Assembly: GCF_029051725.1 (NCBI RefSeq)
Contig: NZ_JAACFU010000007.1
Span: forward strand, 349,412 to 413,411
Direction of reading: 5' to 3'
Source: Bradyrhizobium sp. CSS354
GTDB lineage: Bacteria; Pseudomonadota; Alphaproteobacteria; Rhizobiales; Xanthobacteraceae
DNA length: 64,000 nucleotides
The position numbers were made by a program, and so were the translations under genes. The notes under the pieces are model-generated. The model saw only the letters and a list, made by a program, of their open reading frames with translations. It made no database searches and was not told where the DNA came from. Shown piece by piece: positions 1-8,538 of this stretch. Positions within the stretch are counted from its first letter, which is position 1; each line of letters opens with the position of its first letter.

Positions 1-277
1 CGAGGCCGAGGATGCGGTCGATCTCCTCGTCGCGGGCCGACAGGAACAGGATTGGAACGTCGGAGCTCTTGCGCACCTCGCGGCAGACGTCGAGGCCGTC
101 GAATTCGGGCATGCCGATGTCGAGTACGATCAGATCAGGCTTGTCGGCGGCAAAGCGGCTCAGCGCCTCCTTGCCGTCGCGCGCCTCGATCACGTCCATG
201 CCGGCTTTCTCCAAAGCGACGCGGATGACCTCGCGGATATGGCCTTCGTCGTCGACGATGAGAATGCGATGCGCCAA
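1..277 (-). CDS. Response regulator receiver domain protein (partial, C-terminus outside window)
   Basis: The first 92 residues of a two-component response regulator are visible. The receiver fold is clear: the acidic pair in ILIVDDEG near residues 5-12, the phosphoacceptor Asp in LIVLDIGMP, the switch Thr/Ser position in LFLSARDEE, and an OmpR-like continuation into RILGL. I chose the TTG start at 277 because it follows a GGAGAGG ribosome binding site and restores the usual receiver N-terminus. The gene lies 19 bases downstream of the DUF4173-like membrane protein gene on the same strand, so the two are probably co-transcribed, and a histidine kinase is likely beyond the window edge. The output domain cannot be seen; OmpR-type DNA binding is the likeliest guess from the receiver style. 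Confidence 0.9.
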   Translation of the reverse strand, partial: MAHRILIVDDEGHIREVIRVALEKAGMDVIEARDGKEALSRFAADKPDLIVLDIGMPEFDGLDVCREVRKSSDVPILFLSARDEEIDRILGL

Positions 278-296
278 GAACCTCTCCGCTGCCTCG

Positions 297-1820
297 TCAG
301 CCCGCCGGCCGAGCTTTCGCCAGCGCGTCCAGCCTGCGCTGGAGCCGCCAATTCCGGAAGCCCCAGCTCCGCCAAGCCAGATCCTGAGGCTGGACTTCTA
401 CAAGCCGATCGCGCCGCGACACAAGGCAGTTGTCGCCCGGGCGATGAGCGATGACCTTGTCGAGGGCAGGCAGCGCCTGCGGCCCGAGTGTGAGGAGATA
501 GTCGGCGTCGATGTTCAAGCCCTTACCGGACATTTCGTTGCTGTGGCTCAGATTATAGTCGGCGATGAAGGCATCGAAGTTCACCAGCGAGCAGCCATAC
601 AGCGCGATCGTTAACGCGATCAGATTGGTGCCGACGAGCCATTGGTTGGGCTTGTCGAGCACGATACGGGCGACGATCAGGATCAGCCCGAGCGCCACCA
701 GCCCCATCCAGATGAAGGCTGCGATGCGCCAGTAGGTCAGCATGTAGATGTCGACGTAAAGGTCGAGGCGAAGGATGGAGGAGGCGACCAGCAGGACGTT
801 CTGTCCCACCCAGAGATAGACCAGCGGCCGGATGATCTTCGATTTCTCGGCCGGGCCGCCCGGACGCATCGCCACCAGCACGAAGGCGGCGGCGAGCAGG
901 GCGGTGGCGATCAGTGGGTAGGCGCCGCGATGGGCATAGGCGGCATAAGTCATGTTGGCCGGCAGCGCGACATGGCCCCAGAGGTAGATGCCGTCGAGAA
1001 TGGACTGTGCCGCGAACAGCAGATTGAACAGGATCAGCGAACGCAGGATGGTGGACGGGCCCAGGAACTCAGCTGAGACTTGCGACTGCAGCGGCGGCGG
1101 CACGGGGATGTCTGCGATGGTCGTGGTGACAATCTCTCTGCGCCGCCAGCGCACATGGATGAACGGCCAGACCAGCGACAGCATCATGGTCCAGAACAGC
1201 ACGCGCGGAATGCTGACATAGTCGAGGATGAGCTTTGGATTGAGCAGGAACACCCACTGCTCGATCAATGGATTGGCTGCGGCGAACAGTGCGATGAAGA
1301 CGGTGCTCAGCGCTGCAGGCAGAAGCCAGAGTGCGATGCTCCGAGTGAGTGCCGACATGTTGAAGATTTGAAGCGCTTCGGGGAACACCCTGAAGGGCCC
1401 GAACAGGACAAAGTTTCGTATCGCCCGGGCACGGTCCGCGAAGCCCGTCGTCTCCGAATTGGTCGCGAGCAGCAGTGCCATGAGCAGCGCCGCGACGAGG
1501 ATCAGGAAGGACAGCGCATTGAGCTCCTCTGTCGCCGGCACGAGACCGGCGACGAGAATGGCCGCGCTGGTGATGCCGCGTCGCAGGTCCAGCGCCGCAT
1601 GATTGAACAGCATCGACACGCAAGCCGTCGCGATCGCAAAGAGCGTCAGCGATAGGCCGATCCGTGGGCCATAGAACAGCCAGTCGGCGACCGCGGCCAG
1701 TGCCAGTGCGAGACCAAGCTTGGCAGGAATGGAGGAAGGCCTGATCGGCTGGAGGTCCGCTGCTATCGTCGTAGCCAGGCTCGTCATGTCCAGAAGACCT
1801 TTCGTGAATGGTGGCATCAC
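297..1820 (-). CDS. Polytopic membrane protein, DUF4173/DUF4153-like
   Basis: A 507-residue integral membrane protein with roughly a dozen hydrophobic segments spread from about residue 30 to residue 430, followed by a soluble tail rich in Arg and charged residues. The style matches the DUF4173/DUF4153 group of bacterial membrane proteins whose biochemical role is not established. Met12 (start at 1787) is an alternative start, because neither start has a strong ribosome binding site. It precedes the response regulator gene by 19 bases, which suggests a link to two-component signalling. The C-terminal region after residue 440 (around ALDKVIAHRPGDNC) looks extramembranous. I cannot assign a function; the family name is from recall of sequence style and is moderately sure. 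Confidence 0.75.
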   Translation of the reverse strand: MMPPFTKGLLDMTSLATTIAADLQPIRPSSIPAKLGLALALAAVADWLFYGPRIGLSLTLFAIATACVSMLFNHAALDLRRGITSAAILVAGLVPATEELNALSFLILVAALLMALLLATNSETTGFADRARAIRNFVLFGPFRVFPEALQIFNMSALTRSIALWLLPAALSTVFIALFAAANPLIEQWVFLLNPKLILDYVSIPRVLFWTMMLSLVWPFIHVRWRRREIVTTTIADIPVPPPLQSQVSAEFLGPSTILRSLILFNLLFAAQSILDGIYLWGHVALPANMTYAAYAHRGAYPLIATALLAAAFVLVAMRPGGPAEKSKIIRPLVYLWVGQNVLLVASSILRLDLYVDIYMLTYWRIAAFIWMGLVALGLILIVARIVLDKPNQWLVGTNLIALTIALYGCSLVNFDAFIADYNLSHSNEMSGKGLNIDADYLLTLGPQALPALDKVIAHRPGDNCLVSRRDRLVEVQPQDLAWRSWGFRNWRLQRRLDALAKARPAG

Positions 1821-1974
1821 GAAGTCTGAACGTCGTTCGTGCAGAAGGTGAGATCGTCGTCTGCACGGTTTCAGGAGTCTTTTGCAGATTTCGTGCAGGC
1901 GCGCTTTTGGTCCTTACGCGGCGCAAATCGCTTTGATAGGTGCGATGCGTTCATCACATTGGGCGTGACGCATC

Positions 1975-3318
1975 ATGCAATCCCTCAACCGCATCGGTCT
2001 CATTCTGCTCTGGCTTGCCGCGCCTCTCGTCGCATTTGCGGCCGCGAACAAGAACGATCCCTATCTGCTCGTGCTGCGCGGCGCTGGAAACATCGCGGTT
2101 GTCGTCACAAGCATCGTGATCGTCATCGTGCTGCTGCGCCGCGGGCGTTGGCGCAGCACCGTGGGCAAGCTGCTCGTCATGCTCTGGTGCGCTCCGCCGC
2201 TCCTGATGTCGGCGGCGCATCTGAAATTCGAACTGCGCAAGCACGATGTGCTTGCCGCCAGTACGGCCGAGGCGCGTCAGCTCGGGCCTCACTTCATGGT
2301 CGGTTATTCCTCCTTCCCGGAGGTCGCGCGCCTTGCCGAGCAGGGTTTGATCGGCGGTGTCTACGTCACCCGGCACAACATCCGGGGCCTGACCGCCGAG
2401 GCGCTGCGTGCCGAGATCGCGGCGCTCCAGGACAAGCGGCGAGCCGCCGGGTTGCCGCCGCTGGTGGTCGCCGCGGACCAGGAGGGCGGCATCGTCGGGC
2501 ACCTTGCGCCGCCGTTGACGAAGCTGCCGGCGCTGGCGACGCTTGCCGGGCTTGCCCCCGATGACCAGCAGGCCAAAGCAGCAGAGTTCGGCCGCATCCA
2601 CGGACGTGAACTCGCCGGGCTCGGCGTCAACCTCAATCTCGCACCGGTGCTCGATCTCAAGCCGCCGGTCCGGCGCAATCGCCTCGATTTCCACACGTTG
2701 ATCGGCCAGCGCGCGATTGCGTCCGATCCAGCTGTCGTCGGCGCGATCGCGAGCGCTTATGTGCGCGGGCTGGAAGAATCCGGCGTCGGCGCCACGCTCA
2801 AGCATTTTCCCGGCATCGGGCGCGTGCGCACCGACACGCACCATTTCAGCGCCAACCTCGACGCGCCGGTGAAGGAGTTGGAGGCAACCGACTGGCTTCC
2901 GTTCCGCGAGGTGCTGTCGCATTCGCGCAGCGCGCTCATGGTCGGACATGTCACGCTCACGGCCGTCGATCCCGACCGAGCCGCCTCGCATTCGAAGCGC
3001 GTCGTCGAGGGGATCATCCGAGACAAATGGGGCTATCAGGGTATCGTCATGACCGACGATCTCGTGATGGGCGCGATCTATCAGCACGACGTCTGCCAGG
3101 CCGTGGTCGAGGCCATCAACGCGGGCGTCGATTTGCTGCTGGTCGCCTATGACGGCGCGCAATTCTACCGGATTTTCGCTTGTGCCCTGGATGGATCGCG
3201 GCAAGGCAAGCTCGATGCGGCGATGCTGCGCGTGAGCGAGGCGCGGTTCGCGCGCGGTTTCCCGTCCGAGCAGACGCGAGCCGCCTCACGCCCTGTGAAC
3301 GTCGCGGGTCAAGACTAG
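1975..3318 (+). CDS. Membrane-anchored glycoside hydrolase family 3 protein (NagZ-like)
   Basis: A 447-residue protein with three N-terminal hydrophobic segments (about residues 6-24, 34-57 and 64-80) followed by a GH3 catalytic barrel. The hallmark KHFPGIG motif lies near residue 276, followed by the catalytic-loop DTHH, and the nucleophile motif MTDDLVMGAI near residue 359. These are the signatures of beta-N-acetylglucosaminidases of the NagZ type, which remove GlcNAc from muropeptides during cell wall recycling. Canonical NagZ is cytoplasmic and about 340 residues, so the added membrane anchor is a departure and suggests work on periplasmic or envelope glycans. The gene ends 4 bases into the oppositely oriented solute-binding protein gene. 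Confidence 0.88.
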   Translation: MQSLNRIGLILLWLAAPLVAFAAANKNDPYLLVLRGAGNIAVVVTSIVIVIVLLRRGRWRSTVGKLLVMLWCAPPLLMSAAHLKFELRKHDVLAASTAEARQLGPHFMVGYSSFPEVARLAEQGLIGGVYVTRHNIRGLTAEALRAEIAALQDKRRAAGLPPLVVAADQEGGIVGHLAPPLTKLPALATLAGLAPDDQQAKAAEFGRIHGRELAGLGVNLNLAPVLDLKPPVRRNRLDFHTLIGQRAIASDPAVVGAIASAYVRGLEESGVGATLKHFPGIGRVRTDTHHFSANLDAPVKELEATDWLPFREVLSHSRSALMVGHVTLTAVDPDRAASHSKRVVEGIIRDKWGYQGIVMTDDLVMGAIYQHDVCQAVVEAINAGVDLLLVAYDGAQFYRIFACALDGSRQGKLDAAMLRVSEARFARGFPSEQTRAASRPVNVAGQD

Positions 3319-4937
3319 CCCTTTGCGAACTGACGGTAGTCAGGCTCGCGATGAAACCAGAATTCGTAGCCGGTGATGGCCTTCTGCATGGCGACATCGT
3401 GGATCGGCTGGTTGAGCGGAATGACGGGAACGTCGCGCATGCAGAGCGCGATGAAATCCTTCACGGTCTTGTCGTACTCGGCAAAATCCGTGGTGAACCG
3501 TGCCTTGTCGATCAGCGCGTCCATTTCCTTGTTCTGGTAGGAGGAGATGTTGAAGATCGAGTTGTTGCCGTGGAAATTCCAGTAGAAGTAATATTCGGGG
3601 TAATCGAGCCAGCCGCTGAAACGGTTCAGCGCGAGGGGGAGCTCCTTCTTGTTCAGCGTGGTGCGCCAGTTCGCGCCGGGAATCTTTTCGATTGCCGCCT
3701 TGATTCCGATCTTGGCGAGGCTCTCCTGGATCAGGATCGCGGTCGGCTCGCCGACCGTGGCCGTGCCGGTGTCGAGCGACAACGTCGTCTCTAGCCCTGA
3801 CTCGAAGCCTGCCTCCTTCATCAAGGCTTTGGCCTTGTCGAGATCGGTGACATAGGGAAACGCCTGTGGCCAGACCGGCTTGGAGACGTCTGCTGCTCCG
3901 CCATACATGGGAACGGCACGTCCGAAGAACGCGCTGTTCTGGATCTGCTCATAGGGCATCGCCCAGGCGACGGCCTGGCGCAGCTTCACATTGTCGAACG
4001 GCGGCTTTGCCGTGTTCAGCGCGACGGACCAGAGCGCATTCGGGATCGGCACGCCCGAGACCTTGACCTTGCCCTCCTTGATGATCTGCTCGAAGTCACG
4101 CGGCGCGAAGCCGCTGGAGATATCCGCATCGCCTCGTTCCAGCATGGCGCGGCGAGTGCCGGCGGAGGGGACGTCGCGCGCGATCACGCGCTTGAGCTTC
4201 GGGAGAGGTCCGCTCTTCCAATCGTCGAAGCGCGCCAGCACGGTCTCGCTGCCCGGCTTCCAGCTTTCGATCCTGTAAGCGCCGCCGCCCGCCTCGTTGG
4301 TCCTGAGCCAGGCCAGTGCCCATGGGTCTTCCGCGGTCGCGTTCTTTTTCGCGAGCTCCGAGTTGATGATGAAGGGCACGACCACAGCGACGTTGAACAG
4401 CAGCATCTTGTCTTGGCGCACATAGTCGATGCGGAAGGTGTGGTCGTCGATCACGACGAACTGCTCGGGCTTTTCCAGCGACCCCGCCGACATCTGAAAG
4501 GTCGGAAAGCCGCCGACCTTCACCGCGCGGTCGAACGACCATTTGACGTCTTTCGCGGTGACCGGCGTGCCGTCGTGAAATTTTGCGTCCTTCCGCAATT
4601 TGAAAGTGCAGGACATGCCGTCGGCCGCAACCTCCCAGCTCTCGGCGAGTTCAGGCGCGAGCTTTTCGCGGTCATAAGACAGCGTGCCGTCGGGGAGCGT
4701 CTTGGAGGCGTAGCTCAGCAGGCGGTCGTAGCAATTCCAGGACAGCCCGTTCACGGTCTGATTGGAGCCGACGCCCTGCATATCGAGCGAGTTTGGCCCG
4801 AGCTCCTGCACCACCAGCAGCGTCTCCGCTCGCCCTTGCGCCGAGGCAAAGCGCGGAGCAAGGGCGGTCATTCCGGCGATGCCAAGTCCGCCGAGCATCA
4901 CGTTGCGGCGGCTCAGGTCGGAAGATGATGCGCTCAT
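3315..4937 (-). CDS. ABC transporter substrate-binding protein, family 5 (peptide/nickel type)
   Basis: A 540-residue periplasmic binding protein of the oligopeptide/nickel family. A twin-arginine-like leader (LSRRNVMLGG) is followed by a hydrophobic stretch and an Ala-x-Ala cleavage region at FASAQG. Family features include the KDVKWSFDRAV and FKLRKDAKFHDGTPVTAKDV blocks. The start at 4937 is preceded by GAGCGAGG. It lies 95 bases downstream of the hydantoinase gene on the same strand, so it may deliver hydantoins, ureido compounds or small peptides to that enzyme. No permease or ATPase gene is nearby, so it must use a transporter encoded elsewhere or be an orphan. The stop overlaps the end of the GH3 gene by 4 bases. 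Confidence 0.9.
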   Translation of the reverse strand: MSASSSDLSRRNVMLGGLGIAGMTALAPRFASAQGRAETLLVVQELGPNSLDMQGVGSNQTVNGLSWNCYDRLLSYASKTLPDGTLSYDREKLAPELAESWEVAADGMSCTFKLRKDAKFHDGTPVTAKDVKWSFDRAVKVGGFPTFQMSAGSLEKPEQFVVIDDHTFRIDYVRQDKMLLFNVAVVVPFIINSELAKKNATAEDPWALAWLRTNEAGGGAYRIESWKPGSETVLARFDDWKSGPLPKLKRVIARDVPSAGTRRAMLERGDADISSGFAPRDFEQIIKEGKVKVSGVPIPNALWSVALNTAKPPFDNVKLRQAVAWAMPYEQIQNSAFFGRAVPMYGGAADVSKPVWPQAFPYVTDLDKAKALMKEAGFESGLETTLSLDTGTATVGEPTAILIQESLAKIGIKAAIEKIPGANWRTTLNKKELPLALNRFSGWLDYPEYYFYWNFHGNNSIFNISSYQNKEMDALIDKARFTTDFAEYDKTVKDFIALCMRDVPVIPLNQPIHDVAMQKAITGYEFWFHREPDYRQFAKG

Positions 4938-5032
4938 GGGTGCCTCGCTCTTGAGAGATTTGCACCCTAAAGAGGCAAGGCGCATGCCATCGGCCGCGCT
5001 TCACGGCGCCGCATCCGGTGCGCATCTCAGCT

Positions 5033-6487
5033 CTACGGCGACACCGCTCCGCGGCTCACGGCCCGCGGGGCAGTCAGGTCTTTCCAGGTGGAATTGGCGA
5101 CATGCACCGGCGAGAACGCCGGGCGCTCGACATAATGGCCGTCGCCGGCCTCGGCGCGCAGATCGCCATCCTTCCAGACCATTCGGCCGCGCGACAGCGT
5201 CACCGCCGGTCCGCCGGTGCAGGAAAAGCCCTCGAACACATTGTAGTCGATCCGGCTCATCTGCCGCTTCGCGCTGATAGTCCTGCTCGCCTTGGGATCC
5301 CAAACCACGACATCCGCGTCCGAGCCGGCGGCGACCGCGCCCTTGCGCGGATAGATGTTGAGGATGCGGGCGATGTTCGCCGAGGTCACTGCGACGAATT
5401 CCTCCTTCGTCAGCCGTCCCGTGGTGACGCCCGCGGTCCACAGCAGCGCGAGGCGATCTTCGAGGCCGCCGGTGCCGTTCGGGATCTTTCTGAAATCGCC
5501 GCGCCCGAACCGCTTCTGCTCGGTGGTGAAGGCGCAGTGGTCGGTCGCGACCACCTGCAGCGAGCCGGCTTGCAGACCGGCCCAAAGACTATCCTGATGC
5601 GACCTGTCGCGGAACGGCGGCGACATCACGCGCTGCGCGGAATGATCCCAGTCCTTGTTCTGATATTCACCGGCGTCCAGCAGCAAGTGCTGGATCAGCG
5701 GCTCGCCGTACACGCGCTTGCCCGCCGCACGTGCGCGCGCGATCGCCTCATGCGCTTCGCGGCAGCTCGTGTGCACGATGTAGACCGGCGTCCCTGTCAT
5801 GTCGGCGATCATGATGGCGCGGTTGGTGGCTTCGCCCTCGACCTCCGGCGGCCGTGAATAAGCATGTCCCTCGGGGCCGGTGACACCGCGCGCGATCAGC
5901 GCCTCCTGCATCAGGGCGACGACGTCGCCGTTCTCCGCATGCACGACCGGCATGGCGCCGAGATGGGCGCAGCGGGCGAACGAGTTGTAGAGCTCGTCGT
6001 CGTTCACCATCAGTGCGCCTTTGTAGGCCATGAAGTGCTTGAAGGTGTTGATGCCGTAGGTTTTGACCACGGTCTCCATCTCGTCGTGGATCTGCTTCGA
6101 CCACGACGTCACCGCCATGTGGAAGCCGTAGTCGGAGGCCGCCTTCTCGGATTTGTGCCGCCACTCCTGATAGGCCGCGAGCATCGACTGGCCGGGATCG
6201 GGCAGGCAGAAATCCACCACCATGGTGGTGCCGCCGACCAGTGCCGCCTTGGTCCCCGATTCGAAATCGTCGGCGGTGACCGTGCCCATGAACGGCATTT
6301 CGAGATGGGTGTGCGGATCGATGCCGCCGGGGATGACGTAGGCGCCGCCGGCATCGATGGTCTCGCTGCCGACGGGCGCATCGAGCGACTGCCCGACCGC
6401 GACGATGGTCGCGCCGTCGATCAGCACGTCCGCGCGGCGCGAATGATCATGATTGACGACGGTGCCGCCGCGGATGAGGAGGGGCAT
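5033..6487 (-). CDS. hydA: Dihydropyrimidinase / D-hydantoinase
   Basis: A 484-residue binuclear zinc amidohydrolase of the cyclic amidase family, which opens dihydropyrimidine or 5-substituted hydantoin rings to N-carbamoyl amino acids. Metal ligands are visible as His59 and His61 in DPHTH, the lysine expected to be carboxylated is Lys150 in TFKHFMAYK, and later ligands occur in PVVHAEN, YIVHTSC and VATDHCAF. Length matches the family. The start at 6487 follows CGGAGCC. The next gene on the same strand is a peptide-type binding protein, and a TetR regulator lies about 110 bases upstream, also on the minus strand. Physiological substrate (pyrimidine catabolism versus hydantoins) cannot be decided because no dihydropyrimidine dehydrogenase or beta-ureidopropionase gene is in the window. 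Confidence 0.93.
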   Translation of the reverse strand: MPLLIRGGTVVNHDHSRRADVLIDGATIVAVGQSLDAPVGSETIDAGGAYVIPGGIDPHTHLEMPFMGTVTADDFESGTKAALVGGTTMVVDFCLPDPGQSMLAAYQEWRHKSEKAASDYGFHMAVTSWSKQIHDEMETVVKTYGINTFKHFMAYKGALMVNDDELYNSFARCAHLGAMPVVHAENGDVVALMQEALIARGVTGPEGHAYSRPPEVEGEATNRAIMIADMTGTPVYIVHTSCREAHEAIARARAAGKRVYGEPLIQHLLLDAGEYQNKDWDHSAQRVMSPPFRDRSHQDSLWAGLQAGSLQVVATDHCAFTTEQKRFGRGDFRKIPNGTGGLEDRLALLWTAGVTTGRLTKEEFVAVTSANIARILNIYPRKGAVAAGSDADVVVWDPKASRTISAKRQMSRIDYNVFEGFSCTGGPAVTLSRGRMVWKDGDLRAEAGDGHYVERPAFSPVHVANSTWKDLTAPRAVSRGAVSP

Positions 6488-6598
6488 TGGAGGCTCCGGA
6501 GTGAGGCGTGAACCTCGCGAAGCTAAGCGCGCTGCATGCGACGCGACAGGTGAAATTTTAGTCAGCCATCGCCGACAGTTGAGCTGTGCTCTCCGCCT

Positions 6599-7204
6599 CT
6601 ACGCCGCCCGCGCGATCAGCCCGTCAATCATCGCGCGCACCAGGCCCGCGATTTCCTTCCGGAGCGCCGGTAGCGGTACCGCGACCAGCTTCTGCTCCAG
6701 TCCCAGCGCCACCATGCCATGCACCGCCGAGAACAGGCTGCGCGCGGTGATGCCGAGCTCCTCCCGACTGCGTTGTGGAAACAGCGCGGCCAGCGGCTGG
6801 TAGACGTGGCGGAACAGCTGGAGCTGGTCGTCGATGGACCAGTCGGGGAGGGGCTTGTCGGGGTCCATGCGGTGCTCGAACAGCGCGCGCCACAGTTCGA
6901 GATTTTCCGCGGCGAAATCGCAATAGGCGAGGGCGATGCGGACCAGAGTCGCCTGCGGCGACGGCTCGCCGCTTTCCACCGCGCTCAGGGCCTGGTCGAG
7001 CCGATGCAAGGTGCGCGAGCCCACGCGCAGGATCAGCTCGTCCACATCGGCGACGAGATTGTAGACGGCGCCGTTGGCGCAGCCGATCTCGCGGGCGAGA
7101 TCGCGGGTTTTCAGGCCCGCCAATCCCCTGTCGGCGATCATTCGTTCCGCTGCCAGGATCAGATCGGATCGAAGTTTCTCTCGGCGTTCCAATGTCTTAG
7201 TCAT
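6599..7204 (-). CDS. TetR/AcrR family transcriptional regulator
   Basis: A 201-residue repressor-type protein. The N-terminal helix-turn-helix is seen in RMIADRGLAGLKTRDLAREIGCANGAVY (given in part: GLAGLKTRDLA then GCANGAVYNLVADVDEL), followed by an all-helical ligand-binding domain. I start at the Met at 7204 (MTKTLERREK), although the reading frame is open further upstream to 7291; the longer form would run across the operator palindromes. The gene is divergent from the PspA-like gene, and three related palindromes occupy the 100-base gap, the first only 15 bases upstream of this start. Autorepression together with control of the PspA/YiaAB pair is the simple reading. The ligand is unknown. 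Confidence 0.9.
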   Translation of the reverse strand: MTKTLERREKLRSDLILAAERMIADRGLAGLKTRDLAREIGCANGAVYNLVADVDELILRVGSRTLHRLDQALSAVESGEPSPQATLVRIALAYCDFAAENLELWRALFEHRMDPDKPLPDWSIDDQLQLFRHVYQPLAALFPQRSREELGITARSLFSAVHGMVALGLEQKLVAVPLPALRKEIAGLVRAMIDGLIARAA

Positions 7205-7219
7205 CTGCGGCCAAATTTC

Positions 7220-7290
7220 TGAGCGTTGCTCAAATATTGATTGAACGATGTTCAAGTTTGTTGCTACAAACCATCTGTGAGCAACGCTCA
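7220..7290. promoter_or_regulatory. Three TetR operator palindromes in the divergent promoter
   Basis: Three perfect inverted repeats share the core TGARC-N3-GYTCA: TGAGCGTTGCTCA at 7220-7232, TTGAACGATGTTCAA at 7241-7255 and TGAGCAACGCTCA at 7278-7290. They sit between the start of the TetR gene (7204) and the start of the PspA-like gene (7307). Centre-to-centre spacing is about 22 and 36 bases. The first and third sites are almost reverse complements of each other. This is what a TetR-type dimer binding region looks like; the assignment to this regulator is inferred from position. Confidence 0.8.
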
Positions 7291-7306
7291 TAACAGGGAG
7301 CTTCAG

Positions 7307-8002
7307 ATGTTCAAGACCGTAGTGACACTCTTCCGCGGCAGCGTGGCCGCCGCGGGCGAAGAACTGGAAGACCGGACGGCCCTTCTGATCCTAGATCAAC
7401 AGATGCGCGACGCCGCAGCCGCCCTCGAGCGCGGCAAACGGACCCTGGCGCTGGCGATCGCACAGGACCAGCAAGAAGGCCGCAAGCTCGAGGCGACTGT
7501 CGCCCGCATCGCCGATCTCGAGACCCGCGCCGTGGCGGCGCTCGACGGCGGCCGCGAGGATCTCGCCAACGATGCCGCTGAAGCCATCGCGGGCCTGGAG
7601 GCCGATCGCGACGCGGCGCTGACGGCACGCGCGCTGTTCGCAACCGAGATTGCGCGGCTGAAGCGGCACGTCGCAAGCGCGCAGGCCCGCATCACCGAGC
7701 TCGATCGCGGCCGCCGCGTCGCCCGTGCCTCGGAAGCGGTGCGCTCGCTTCGCCGCAGCGGCATCGAGGCAGCACGTCCCTACGAATCCACGCTGCCGGA
7801 GGCGGAGAGCACCTTGAGACGTCTTCGTGAGCGGCAGATGGAAGCCCAGGCCGCCGACGACGCGCTGGTCGAGCTCGATGCCGCCAGCGGTCCGCTCGCC
7901 ACCGCCGAAAAACTCGCCGAGCAGGGTTTTGGCCCCCGGCTCAAGACGACCGCGGACGACGTGCTGGCACGGTTGAAGTCCAAGCGCACGCCGACTGCCT
8001 GA
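7307..8002 (+). CDS. PspA/IM30 family protein
   Basis: A 231-residue, almost entirely helical, charged coiled-coil protein of the phage-shock-protein A / IM30 type, which forms oligomers on the inner membrane face and helps stabilise damaged membrane. The N-terminus MFKTVVTLFRG resembles the amphipathic membrane-binding helix of PspA, and the block LLILDQQMRDAAAALERGK matches the family's start of the long hairpin. The start at 7307 is preceded by GGGAG. No pspB, pspC or pspF is present; instead the gene is divergent from a TetR regulator and is followed after 36 bases by a YiaAB-like gene. This points to TetR rather than sigma-54/PspF control. Confidence 0.85.
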   Translation: MFKTVVTLFRGSVAAAGEELEDRTALLILDQQMRDAAAALERGKRTLALAIAQDQQEGRKLEATVARIADLETRAVAALDGGREDLANDAAEAIAGLEADRDAALTARALFATEIARLKRHVASAQARITELDRGRRVARASEAVRSLRRSGIEAARPYESTLPEAESTLRRLRERQMEAQAADDALVELDAASGPLATAEKLAEQGFGPRLKTTADDVLARLKSKRTPTA

Positions 8003-8038
8003 TTTCAACCCAATCATTCGAACCAACAGGAGACCATC

Positions 8039-8314
8039 ATGAACCAGAATGGCCAGCCCCACAGCGGCGCCTGGGTGACTTTCACTTACTTGTCCTTCGC
8101 AGCCTCCGCCTTCCTCATCGCCATCGGCATCTTCTTCCTGCCGATCGACCTCTGGATGAAGGGTTATCTCACCATGGGCATCGTCATGCTGATCCAGACT
8201 TGCATCACCCTGACCAAGACGGTTCGCGACAACCATGAAAGCAGCCGGATGGTGAACCGCATCGAGGATGCCAAGGCGGAACGTCTGCTGATGGAAGTCT
8301 CCAAGACGGCTTGA
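8039..8314 (+). CDS. YiaA/YiaB-type two-helix inner membrane protein
   Basis: A 91-residue protein with two hydrophobic helices (about residues 15-36 and 43-60) and a charged C-terminal tail (NRIEDAKAERLLMEVSKTA). The arrangement WVTFTYLSFAASAFLIAIGI, followed by LDMKGY-like WMKGYLTMGIV, fits the YiaAB two-helix domain. It starts after an AGGAGA ribosome binding site and follows the PspA-like gene by 36 bases, so both are likely one transcript. In this and related genomes the pair could form a membrane-stress module, with YiaAB-like protein as membrane partner for PspA; that role is inference. Confidence 0.85.
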   Translation: MNQNGQPHSGAWVTFTYLSFAASAFLIAIGIFFLPIDLWMKGYLTMGIVMLIQTCITLTKTVRDNHESSRMVNRIEDAKAERLLMEVSKTA

Positions 8315-8538
8315 TAGGCATAGCCATTACGCAAGGAGGCAGTGGAGCAACGCGCTCCGCTGCTTCGCGCCGGAGCGCATTCCGCCCCTCGTTTCGCGCT
8401 TGCGAAATGCAACCGAGCCATGACGGATCGCGCGGGCGTGCGCTCTTGCGCAACCGCACGGGCAGGGGCAGTCTTCACAGGCGGCGCACAAGAACGCCGC
8501 CAATAAGATGTGATTACAAGATCTCGGCGAGGAACCTC

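Noticed and set aside
1080..1655. Long reading frames antisense to the DUF4173-like gene
   Set aside because: High-GC shadow frames: low-complexity Arg/Gly/Asp content, no ribosome binding site, and the other strand holds a coherent membrane protein.
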